A stretch of DNA of 30,226 bases from JAQUVS01 sp964389735 (GTDB lineage: Bacteria > Bacillota_I > Bacilli_A > RF39 > UBA660): the NCBI GenBank assembly GCA_964389735.1, contig CAYMEJ010000011.1:1-30226 (forward strand), in the 5' to 3' direction. Position 1 is the first letter of the stretch. Every line of letters starts with the position of its first letter. Made by a program: the position numbers and the translations under genes. Below the pieces are notes generated by a model. That model was not told the origin of the DNA. It searched no databases and saw only the letters and a list, made by a program, of their open reading frames with translations. This document shows, piece after piece, positions 6,378 to 13,591 of this stretch.

Positions 6378-7454
6378 ATGAGAAAATTAAAAAATGCAAT
6401 GTTGTGTTTATTAATAATATCAGTTACTGGAATCGTACTTATTTGTGGTGTATATAAATATAAAATCACAGCTGTTAGTAATTCTAAAGAAAAAATAGAA
6501 GTTACTATACCTAGTGGTACAACTTCAAAAGGTATTGCAAAAATATTAAAAGATAAAGATTTAATAAAAGATGAAAGATTTTTTAATATATATGTTAAAT
6601 TATATAAAATTGAAGGAATGAAGGCTGGTTTTTATGAATTATCTCAAAATATGGATGTAGATGAGATAATTGATATATTACAAAAAGGTAGTAAGGTTAA
6701 TCCTAATGAAATAAGTATTACATTTAAAGAAGGATTAACTATGAGAAAGGTTGCTGAAACAATAGATAAAGCAACTAATAATAGTTATGATGATGTTATA
6801 AATAAATCAAATGATACAGAATATTTAAATAAATTAATTAGTAAATATTGGTTTATTACAAAAGATATTTTAAATAATGATATATATTATAAATTAGAAG
6901 GATACTTATATCCTGAAACTTATAGATTTAATAATAAAGATGTAACTGTTGAAGAAATATTTGATAAGATGATAGATCATACTAGTAAAATATTAAATAA
7001 ATATAAAGATGAAGTAACTGGGAATAGTAAGTTTAATATACATCAATTATTAACACTTGCATCAGTTATTGAAAGTGAGACTAGTGGTAAAGCAGGTAGA
7101 AAGACAGTTGCTAGTGTATTTATTAATAGATTAGATAAAGGTATGAGTTTAGGTAGTGATGTTACTACATATTATGCATTTAAAACTGAATTATCAAAAA
7201 CTGATTTATATGCATGGCAATATAAGGCAGATAATCCTTATAATACAAGAGCTACAAGTATGGCGGGAAAACTTCCAATTGGACCAATATGTAATCCTTC
7301 TGTTGAATCAATAGAAGCTGCTATTGAACCTACTAAGAGTGATTACTTATATTTTATAGCTGATGTTAATGGTAAAAGAGGAACAGTTGGAAAAACTTAT
7401 TTTACTGTAACATATGATGATTTTTTAAAACTAAAGAAAGAATTATTAGGATAG
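6378..7454 (+). CDS. mltG: Endolytic murein transglycosylase MltG (YceG-like)
   Basis: MltG is a membrane-bound lytic transglycosylase that cuts nascent peptidoglycan strands and is thought to set glycan length as a terminase. The 358-residue protein has one N-terminal membrane helix (about 7-28), a LysM-like subdomain (about 40-105, with IPSGTTSKGIAKIL and GFYELSQNMDVDEIIDIL) and the YceG catalytic domain. That domain contains LEGYLYPETY, LASVIESET with catalytic Glu232, VASVFINRL, and the closing YNTR...LPIGPICNPS and SDYLYFIAD motifs. The start at 6378 has AAGGAG five bases upstream. An open frame from 6306 runs inside yrzB and has no ribosome site. It shows that this cell builds peptidoglycan. 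trmR follows after 10 bases. Confidence 0.95.
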   Translation: MRKLKNAMLCLLIISVTGIVLICGVYKYKITAVSNSKEKIEVTIPSGTTSKGIAKILKDKDLIKDERFFNIYVKLYKIEGMKAGFYELSQNMDVDEIIDILQKGSKVNPNEISITFKEGLTMRKVAETIDKATNNSYDDVINKSNDTEYLNKLISKYWFITKDILNNDIYYKLEGYLYPETYRFNNKDVTVEEIFDKMIDHTSKILNKYKDEVTGNSKFNIHQLLTLASVIESETSGKAGRKTVASVFINRLDKGMSLGSDVTTYYAFKTELSKTDLYAWQYKADNPYNTRATSMAGKLPIGPICNPSVESIEAAIEPTKSDYLYFIADVNGKRGTVGKTYFTVTYDDFLKLKKELLG

Positions 7455-7464
7455 GAAGATAAAA

Positions 7465-8064
7465 ATGAGCAATAGTGATGTTTACGCAAAGATAAGAAAA
7501 ATGAAAAAATATGCTGTTGATAATAATGTGCCAATTATGTTAGATGATGGAATAGATTTTTTAACTAATTTTGTAATAAAAAATCATATAGAAAATGTTT
7601 TAGAAATTGGTACTGCAATAGGGTATTCTTCAATAATGATGGCTCTAGCTAATCCAAATTTAAAGATTAAGACAGTAGAACGTGATGAAGAAAGATATAT
7701 GGAAGCTTTAAAAAATGTAAAAGAGTTTGATTTAGAAGATAGAATTACTTTGATTTTTAATGATGCTAATGATGTAAGTGTTGATGGAAAATATGATTTA
7801 ATTTTCATTGATGCAGCAAAAGGACAAAATATTAATTTCTTTGAAAAGTTTGAAAAGAATTTAGACAAGAAAGGATATATTGTTACTGATAATATTGAAT
7901 TTCATGGGTTAGTTAAGAAAAGTGATTTGGAAATAAAAAGCAGAAATTTAAGAGGTTTGGTTAGAAAAATAAGAGATTATATAAGATTTCTTAAAGAAAA
8001 TAAAATGTATGAGACTGAATTTTATGAAATTGGAGATGGAATAGCAGTTAGTAAAAGAAAATAA
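7465..8064 (+). CDS. trmR: tRNA 5-hydroxyuridine methyltransferase TrmR (YrrM), O-methyltransferase family
   Basis: This is a class I SAM-dependent O-methyltransferase of the COMT-like family. By position it is the equivalent of B. subtilis YrrM/TrmR, which methylates 5-hydroxyuridine at tRNA position 34 to 5-methoxyuridine. The 199 residues show the SAM-binding motif VLEIGTAIGYSS (about 45-56), an acidic strand VERDEE (71-76), DLIFIDAAKGQ (111-121) with a probable metal ligand Asp116, and TDNIEFHG (141-148) with the second metal pair Asp142/Asn143. The hydroxylation partners trhP1 and trhP2 lie downstream but are separated from it by a pilin-like gene with its own terminator. That gene begins only 17 bases after the trmR stop and probably shares its transcript. 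Confidence 0.88.
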   Translation: MSNSDVYAKIRKMKKYAVDNNVPIMLDDGIDFLTNFVIKNHIENVLEIGTAIGYSSIMMALANPNLKIKTVERDEERYMEALKNVKEFDLEDRITLIFNDANDVSVDGKYDLIFIDAAKGQNINFFEKFEKNLDKKGYIVTDNIEFHGLVKKSDLEIKSRNLRGLVRKIRDYIRFLKENKMYETEFYEIGDGIAVSKRK

Positions 8065-8081
8065 TTAGGAGTGAATTGTTT

Positions 8082-9259
8082 ATGAAAAGAAGTAATGGTT
8101 TTACTTTAATTGAATTACTTGCGGTGATAGTAATATTAGGAGTAATAATGGTAATAGCAGTTCCTGCTATTAATAAATACATTGAAAATAGTAAAATAAA
8201 ATCTGCTGAATCAAGTGCAACAGGATATGGTGATGCAATTGTTTTTGCAGTTAATAATGGAGAAGTAGATGATAATCAACAACATTCTGTTAGTGAGTTA
8301 GATGTTTCGTTAAAAAAAGGTACTTTGCCAAGTGGTGGAGTATTTCAACTAGTGATGGAGAAATAACTTCAGCAGAATTGTGTGTAAATAATTATTCAAT
8401 TAAATATGTAGATAAGAAATTTACCAATATTTCTGATAATTCTATTTGTGAAAAATATAATAAAGTAATTTATAAAGCAGGGGACATAGTATATTTTGAC
8501 CCTGTTAATGCAGTAAATACTTGTGATGCTAGTGTATATAGTACATATGGCACGGCTAGTTTTAATCCTACTGCAGTTGGTACTTGTTATAGATGGAGAG
8601 TTATTGATAAAGAAGTTAAATTTGGTACTACAAATATTAATATAATGCTTGATCATAATCTAATAAGTAAAGTTGCTTATTCAGAAGATGGTACTGCAAA
8701 AAACGGACCTGTTAAAGCATTTAAGGATTTAGAAACAGCAACTGATTCATGGGTAAGAGTTAATTTACTTAATTACACTTATACTGATAATGATGGTAAA
8801 AGTGGTTATGGAAAACTAAAATGTAATGGTGGTTATTGCTATATAAATGGTAATTATCAATTATCTACTAAAGCAAGAGCAAGATTAATAACTATGGAAG
8901 AAATAAATAAAATTACTAAAAACGGATGGAAAAAAGCTAGTAAAATTTATTATTATTTCTCAAATAGTGATGGATTGAAAGATGAATATAAAGATTACAG
9001 ATATAATTGGTTAGTTGAAAATACTTTGGGAGTTGCAAAATCAAAATCTACAACTAATGCTTATGGTGATGAAAACTATGGTTATTGGACTTTAACAAAT
9101 GATGCTAATAATGAAAATAGTACTTGGTATGTAAATTTTCATGGTAGTCTAATGTATACTGTTAAGGCAATTGATAGTATTCCAACTTTAGAACTAAATA
9201 ATTTTCATACTAATGGGGCAAGACCAGTAATTAAAATAAAAACAGATTTAGTTAAATAA
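8082..9259 (+). pseudogene. Type IV pilin-like protein 1, frameshifted
   Basis: The N-terminus is a classic prepilin: MKRSNG then cleavage before FTLIELLAV, Glu at +5, and one hydrophobic helix. The frame that starts at 8082 closes at 8366. A second frame (in use from about 8342 to 9259) carries the rest: AELCVNNYSIKY, RWRVID, ARLITMEEI, GYWTLTND and the closing GARPVIKIK. Adding one T in the TTT at 8343-8345 joins them as GGVFSTSDGEITSAELC without loss, giving 392 residues, so one base was probably lost there. A sequencing error or slipped-strand phase variation would look the same. The C-terminal part resembles the secreted lectin- or FGE-like domains common in gut Bacillota (inference). 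A TAGGAGTG ribosome site precedes the ATG. It lies between trmR and trhP1 and ends at a terminator. Confidence 0.8.
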
Positions 9260-9282
9260 AGATAATATATTTATCTTTTTTT
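9258..9282 (+). terminator. Intrinsic terminator after pilin-like gene 1
   Basis: AAAGATAA / TTATCTTT pair around five bases, followed by a T-tract. The hairpin begins inside the stop codon. Confidence 0.82.
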
Positions 9283-9283
9283 A

Positions 9284-9292
9284 TGTTATAAT
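9284..9292 (+). promoter_or_regulatory. Extended -10 promoter for trhP1-trhP2 operon
   Basis: TGTTATAAT starts two bases after the terminator T-tract and 31 bases before the trhP1 ATG. It is identical to the elements at 742 and 26716. Confidence 0.62.
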
Positions 9293-9314
9293 ATTTGTAC
9301 TTGGAAGTGATTAT

Positions 9315-10187
9315 ATGAAATTAGTATTAATACCAAATAATAAGGATAATATTAGTAAGTTTAATAACGTTGATTCTATTATTATTGGACTTAAAAATTA
9401 TTCAGTTAATTATAATGTTCAATTAGATATTGAAGAGATTAATACTTTAGTATTAGAAAATAAAAATTTGGAAGTTTTTGTTGCATTTAATAAAAATATT
9501 ATGAATCACGAATTAAGTGAAGTAGAAGAATTATTAAAAAAATTATCTACTATTAATATTAAAGGTGTTTTGTATTATGATTTAGCTATTTTATCAATTA
9601 GAAATAGATTAGGATTAAATATAGATTTAGTGTGGAATCAAACTCATATGGTTACTAATTATAATACTTGTAATTATTATTATGATAAAGGAGTTAAATA
9701 TGCTTTTTTATCACCTGAAATAACATTAGAAGAAATGATTGAAATAAAGAAACATAGTGATATTAAGACTTTTTCTTTGTTAATTGGACATCCAATAATG
9801 TCACATTCTAAAAGAACTTTACTTACTAATTATTATAAATCTATGGATAAAGAAAGAGCTGATGGAGTTCATATATTAAATGAAAATGTATCAAAGCATA
9901 AATATTTAATTAAAGAAAGTAATGTAGGAACTTCTATAATATATGGAAATATTGTTAATGGTATTAGTTGCTTAAAAGATATGATTAGTAATGATTTTGA
10001 TTATATTGTAGTAGATAGTCAAGAAATAGAAGAAGATATAATATTTAAAATAGTAAACATTGTTAGAGATGTTATTGATAATAAATGTAAAGAAAATTAT
10101 GTTGATATAGTTAATAATATTATTGGAGAGGATACTGGATTCTTTTTTAAAAAGACTATTTATAAGGTGAAGAAAGATGAAAAATAG
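9315..10187 (+). CDS. trhP1: U32 family peptidase-like protein, tRNA hydroxylation protein TrhP1 (YrrN-like)
   Basis: By order and length this is the B. subtilis YrrN/TrhP1 counterpart, the shorter of two U32-family proteins that together take part in prephenate-dependent 5-hydroxylation of uridine 34 in tRNA. The 290 residues show the TIM-barrel-like U32 pattern in degenerate form (IKGVLYYDLAILSI, LVWNQTHMVTNY, GVKYAFLSPEITLEEM) but lack the Cys cluster of the catalytic partner. Only scattered Cys are present. Identity rests mainly on its place directly before trhP2, which it overlaps by 11 bases. The ATG has a modest GGAAGTGA site. No membrane segment or signal peptide is present. Confidence 0.75.
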   Translation: MKLVLIPNNKDNISKFNNVDSIIIGLKNYSVNYNVQLDIEEINTLVLENKNLEVFVAFNKNIMNHELSEVEELLKKLSTINIKGVLYYDLAILSIRNRLGLNIDLVWNQTHMVTNYNTCNYYYDKGVKYAFLSPEITLEEMIEIKKHSDIKTFSLLIGHPIMSHSKRTLLTNYYKSMDKERADGVHILNENVSKHKYLIKESNVGTSIIYGNIVNGISCLKDMISNDFDYIVVDSQEIEEDIIFKIVNIVRDVIDNKCKENYVDIVNNIIGEDTGFFFKKTIYKVKKDEK

Positions 10188-11355
10188 AATTGAGTTATTA
10201 GCTCCAGCAGGAGATTTAGAAAGATTAAAATTAAATTTATTATATGGTGCTGATGCAGTATATATAGGTGGTAGAAATTATAGTTTAAGAGCTAATGCAA
10301 CTAATTTTAGTGTTGAAGAGATAAAAGAAGGTTGTGATTTTGCTCATAAGTTGAACAAAAAAGTTTATTTAACTACTAATATTGTTTTTCATAATGAAGA
10401 TGTTATTGGAATAAAAGAATATATAAAGGATGTAGTAGAAGCAGGTATTGATGCATTTATTGTAAGTGATCCATTTATTATTAATTATATTGTAAGTATT
10501 TTTCCTGATGTAGAAGTTCATGTTTCTACACAAAATTCTACATGTAATTATGAGACAGTTAATTTCTTTAAAGAACAAGGTGTAAAAAGGGTAGTGCCTG
10601 CTAGAGAAATTAATAGAGATGAAATAAAGGAAATAATAGATAAGACAGGTGTAGATATAGAGATATTTATTCATGGTGCTATGTGTACTTTCTATAGTGG
10701 TAGATGTACTTTATCTAATTATTTAACAAATAGAGATTCTAATAGAGGTGGATGTAGTCAAGTATGTAGATTTGCTTTTAAAATAGATGATGAAGATAAT
10801 AAATTTACAATGGCAACAAAAGATTTAAATATGGCTAGATATATTGATGATATTATTTCTATTGGAGTAAGGTCATTAAAGATTGAAGGAAGAATGAGGT
10901 CTGTTTATTATTTAGCAACAGTTATTTCTTCATATAGAAAAATAATTGATAATTACTATAATGGAACTCTAACTAGTGATTTTATTGATTATCAAGAAAA
11001 AGTATTAGGAAGAGTTGCTAATAGAGAAACAAGTACTCATTTTTATAATAAAGAAGCTGATTATACTGATCAATATTATACTGGAAGGCAAGAATTATCT
11101 AATCAAGATTATTTAGCATTAGTACTTGATAGTAAGGATGGAATAATTACTTTGTCTGAAAGAAATTATTTTGAACCAAATACAGAGGTAGAAATATTTA
11201 TGCCTTCTGGAAAAGTTATTGATTTTATTATAAAAGAGATATATGATAATGAAATGAATATTTTAGATGCAGCAAGGCATCCAGAAGAAATATTAAAAAT
11301 AAAATTAGAAGAGGAAGTAGAACCTTATTCAATGATGAGGTTAAAAGTTAAGTAG
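10177..11355 (+). CDS. trhP2: U32 family peptidase, tRNA hydroxylation protein TrhP2 (YrrO-like)
   Basis: This is a full-length U32-family protein (392 residues). Members once annotated as collagenase-like proteases are now known as tRNA hydroxylation factors (TrhP in E. coli, YrrO/TrhP2 in B. subtilis) that make 5-hydroxyuridine at the wobble position using prephenate. Visible are ELLAPAGDLERLKLNLLYGADAVYIGG at the N-terminus, the U32 signature EIFIHGAMC...SGRC, and a four-Cys set (Cys170, 177, 193, 197) expected to hold an iron-sulfur cluster, then SLKIEGRMRSVYY (about 233-245). A small C-terminal beta domain follows from about 300. The ATG overlaps the end of trhP1, with AAGGTG upstream. 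A small unknown gene starts 11 bases after its stop. Confidence 0.9.
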   Translation: MKNRIELLAPAGDLERLKLNLLYGADAVYIGGRNYSLRANATNFSVEEIKEGCDFAHKLNKKVYLTTNIVFHNEDVIGIKEYIKDVVEAGIDAFIVSDPFIINYIVSIFPDVEVHVSTQNSTCNYETVNFFKEQGVKRVVPAREINRDEIKEIIDKTGVDIEIFIHGAMCTFYSGRCTLSNYLTNRDSNRGGCSQVCRFAFKIDDEDNKFTMATKDLNMARYIDDIISIGVRSLKIEGRMRSVYYLATVISSYRKIIDNYYNGTLTSDFIDYQEKVLGRVANRETSTHFYNKEADYTDQYYTGRQELSNQDYLALVLDSKDGIITLSERNYFEPNTEVEIFMPSGKVIDFIIKEIYDNEMNILDAARHPEEILKIKLEEEVEPYSMMRLKVK

Positions 11356-11366
11356 TAGGTGTTAAT

Positions 11367-11726
11367 ATGTTATACAAGGTTAAATTATATGAAACAAGTG
11401 ATATGGTGATGGATAGTTCATATGTTGGAGATATTATTGTTGATAAAGGTATTTTTAATGTTGTAGAACCAGTTACTGGTCAAAAAATTAATATAATGAG
11501 TTCTAATGAAGACTGTTTTTCGCATAGTAATAAAATTAAAAAGGATATTGATAAATATGGCTTCGCATTATATATTAGAGAAAATCAATTTACTAAAAAA
11601 AATGAAGCAACAAAGGAAGAATTAAGTTATTATTTAGATCAATATGAAAATTCATATTATAAAAACTTATATGAAGAAATGTTAAATTGTGAACAAATTA
11701 TTAAAGAAGAAAAAAGAAGAAGATAG
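11367..11726 (+). CDS. Small protein of unknown function in the trhP operon
   Basis: I do not recognise this 119-residue protein. It appears soluble. The first 60 residues look beta-rich and carry VVEPVTGQKINIMSSNEDCF with two short turns. The last 60 are helical and strongly charged (QYENSYYKNLYEEML, then a basic EEKRRR end). There is one Cys pair only (Cys50 and Cys108 by count). It begins 11 bases after trhP2 with a TAGGTG site and is followed after 17 bases by the dGTPase-like gene, so it is co-transcribed with both. In B. subtilis the corresponding slot before greA is filled by udk, which this is not. Confidence 0.8.
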   Translation: MLYKVKLYETSDMVMDSSYVGDIIVDKGIFNVVEPVTGQKINIMSSNEDCFSHSNKIKKDIDKYGFALYIRENQFTKKNEATKEELSYYLDQYENSYYKNLYEEMLNCEQIIKEEKRRR

Positions 11727-11743
11727 TTTAGGAGATTATTAAA

Positions 11744-12856
11744 ATGGAAAAACAATTATTTGAACATGTTCAAAACAATTTTTTAAATAAAGAGGCTAAT
11801 TTAAGTAAGTATGCTACTAAGAGTAGTGATGCTATTAGAGTTAATGAAGAAATAGATGATATTAGACCTCCTTTTTTTCATGATATTGATCGTATAATTT
11901 ATGGATTATCATATACTAGATATATAAATAAAACTCAAGTTTTTTCGTTTAAAAATAATGATCATATAAGTAAAAGAATAATTCATGTTCAATTAGTTAG
12001 TAAAATAGCTAGAACTATATCTAGAGCATTAAATTTAAATGAAGATTTAACTGAGGCTATAGCACTTGGTCATGATATTGGACATACACCTTTAGGACAT
12101 CCTGGAGAATTTTTATTAAATAAAATAAGTATGGAAGAATTAAATGAAATGTTTAATCATAATATACAAAGTGTTAGGACATATATGACTGTAGAAGAAA
12201 GAAATCTTACTATTCAAGTGTTAGATGGTATTATGTGTCATAATGGTGAGATGTTATCTAATATTTATGAACCTAAAAGTAAAACAAAAGAAGAATTCTT
12301 AAAAGAATACGAACTTTGTTACACTGACAAGAATATATTAAAAAGTGTAAGACCTATGACATTAGAAGGTTGTGTAGTTAGAATAAGTGATATAATCGCA
12401 TACATTGGAAGAGATATTGAAGATGCTGTTAATTTAGGAATATTAACATATGAGGAAATACCAGCTAATATAAAAGAGGTATTAGGTACTACAAATAGAG
12501 AAATTGTTAATACTGTTATTAGAGATATTATTGAAAATAGTATTGATAAGCCATATATCAAGTTAAGTGAAAAAGTATATAAAGCTATATTTGATTTAAA
12601 GAAATTTAATTATAAATATATTTATTCAAAAGCAAATACTAAAGATGAAGAAATAAAATATGAAAATGGTATGAAAAAAATATATAAAGAATATTTAGAA
12701 CAATTAGAAAGTAAAAAAATAACTAATAAAGTACTATTACAATTTATAAATAATTCTAGTAAAGAATATTTAGAAAATAATTCTAATAAAAAAATTGTTA
12801 TTGATTTTATTGCAGGAATGACTGATGAATTTTTCCTAAAATCAATAAGCAAATAA
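11744..12856 (+). CDS. dgt: HD-domain deoxynucleoside triphosphate triphosphohydrolase (dGTPase-like)
   Basis: This is an HD-superfamily protein of the Dgt type, which splits dNTPs (typically dGTP) into the nucleoside and tripolyphosphate and so tunes dNTP pools. The 370 residues show DIDRIIYGLSYTRYINKTQVF near 47-67, the first metal His in RIIHVQLVSKIARTISRALN (His81), the HD pair in ALGHDIGHTPLGHPGE (His110, Asp111), a His in IMCHNGE and the late Asp of VVRISDIIAYIGRD. All ligands are present, so activity is likely. Nucleotide preference cannot be read. The stop codon lies inside the terminator hairpin. The two start ATGs possible nearby do not compete: 11744 has an AGGAG site at proper spacing. 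Confidence 0.88.
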   Translation: MEKQLFEHVQNNFLNKEANLSKYATKSSDAIRVNEEIDDIRPPFFHDIDRIIYGLSYTRYINKTQVFSFKNNDHISKRIIHVQLVSKIARTISRALNLNEDLTEAIALGHDIGHTPLGHPGEFLLNKISMEELNEMFNHNIQSVRTYMTVEERNLTIQVLDGIMCHNGEMLSNIYEPKSKTKEEFLKEYELCYTDKNILKSVRPMTLEGCVVRISDIIAYIGRDIEDAVNLGILTYEEIPANIKEVLGTTNREIVNTVIRDIIENSIDKPYIKLSEKVYKAIFDLKKFNYKYIYSKANTKDEEIKYENGMKKIYKEYLEQLESKKITNKVLLQFINNSSKEYLENNSNKKIVIDFIAGMTDEFFLKSISK

Positions 12857-12868
12857 ATTTGCTTTTTT
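12847..12868 (+). terminator. Intrinsic terminator of the trhP-dgt operon
   Basis: AAGCAAAT / ATTTGCTT pair around AA, then a T-tract. The dgt stop codon sits in the loop side of the stem. Confidence 0.85.
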
Positions 12869-12870
12869 AT

Positions 12871-12917
12871 TATATGTATGTTATACTTTGGTACAATGTT
12901 TAGGTAATATACATATA
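12871..12917 (+). promoter_or_regulatory. 13-bp inverted repeat with an extended -10 element, upstream greA region
   Basis: Bases 12871-12883 pair with 12905-12917 with a single G-U, around a 21-base loop. TGTTATACT (12879-12887), an extended -10 type element, lies across the left arm, so the dyad could be an operator on a distal greA promoter, or a leader hairpin. Confidence 0.4.
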
Positions 12918-12940
12918 TAAACATATTTAGATACTGTTAA

Positions 12941-12964
12941 TAAAAATATGTTGACATATTTTTA
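12941..12964 (+). promoter_or_regulatory. Perfect 10-bp dyad centred on the greA -35 box (operator-like)
   Basis: TAAAAATATG and CATATTTTTA form a perfect inverted repeat around TTGA, which is the first four bases of the TTGACA -35 box. A protein bound here would cover the -35. There is no T-tract context for termination. Confidence 0.55.
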
Positions 12965-12979
12965 TTTTTATAGTATCAT
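12951..12979 (+). promoter_or_regulatory. SigA-type promoter of greA
   Basis: A consensus TTGACA (12951-12956) and TATCAT (12974-12979) are spaced by exactly 17 bases. The start of transcription would be at about 12986, 23 bases before the ATG. It is the best -35 box in the window. Confidence 0.8.
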
Positions 12980-13008
12980 TAGAAAGAAATTTAAATGAGG
13001 TGAACAAA

Positions 13009-13482
13009 ATGAGTGAAAAGAAACCTATCTATCTAACTAAAGAAGGATTGGAAGAATTAAAAGTAGAATTAGAAGATTTAATAAATGTTAAAAGACCAGC
13101 AAATATCATTGCAATTAAAGAAGCAAGAGCTTTAGGTGATTTAAGTGAAAATGCTGATTATGATGCTGCTCGTAATGAACAAGCACAAATAGAAGGTAGA
13201 GTTAAGAAACTTGAACAAATGATAGATAACTGTATTATTATTGAAGAAACTACAAAGGATAAAGTAGGACTTGGTTCTACTGTTGCTATTCGTTATGTAG
13301 ATGATGAAGATGATACTGATGAATATAAAATAGTTGGTAGTCAAGAAGCAGATCCATTTATGAGTAAGATTTCAAATGAAAGTCCAATAGCTCAAGCACT
13401 TTTAAATAAAAAAGTTGGAGATGTTGTTACTGTTGAAAGTCCAAATGGTAGTTATCAAATAGAAATAACTGAAATTAAGTAG
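13009..13482 (+). CDS. greA: Transcription elongation factor GreA
   Basis: GreA binds the secondary channel of RNA polymerase and stimulates cleavage of backtracked RNA. The 157-residue protein has the N-terminal antiparallel coiled coil (about 10-77) with the tip motif ALGDLSENADYDAARNEQ, whose Asp44 and Glu47 correspond to the two catalytic acidic residues, and the C-terminal FKBP-like domain (VGLGSTVAIRYVDDEDD, SPIAQALLNKKVGDVV, ITEIK). The start is ATG at 13009. An in-frame GTG at 13000 lies inside the GAGGTG ribosome site. It forms a one-gene unit with its own strong promoter, an operator-like dyad and a terminator. Confidence 0.96.
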   Translation: MSEKKPIYLTKEGLEELKVELEDLINVKRPANIIAIKEARALGDLSENADYDAARNEQAQIEGRVKKLEQMIDNCIIIEETTKDKVGLGSTVAIRYVDDEDDTDEYKIVGSQEADPFMSKISNESPIAQALLNKKVGDVVTVESPNGSYQIEITEIK

Positions 13483-13512
13483 TGAATAAATATAAGTAAA
13501 TATTTACATAAT

Positions 13513-13537
13513 AAGACTAAATATTAGTCTTTTTTTG
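13513..13537 (+). terminator. Intrinsic terminator of greA
   Basis: AAGACTAA / TTAGTCTT pair around ATA and are followed by seven T. Confidence 0.9.
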
Positions 13538-13557
13538 TTGCTCGATTTTTATAAAAG

Positions 13558-13566
13558 TGTTATTAT
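13558..13566 (+). promoter_or_regulatory. Extended -10 promoter for pilin-like gene 2
   Basis: TGTTATTAT lies 25 bases before the ATG at 13592. No clear -35 is present. A weak GTAGGAT ribosome site follows at about 13582-13588. Confidence 0.5.
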
Positions 13567-13591
13567 TGATTAGTATTATATGTAGGATAAA

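Noticed and set aside
8312..8319. A7 tract in pilin-like gene 1 as the site of the frameshift
   Set aside because: Shifting frame there would turn KKGTLPSGGVF into an unlikely Trp-rich stretch (YFAKWWS). The lesion fits better at TTT 8343-8345.
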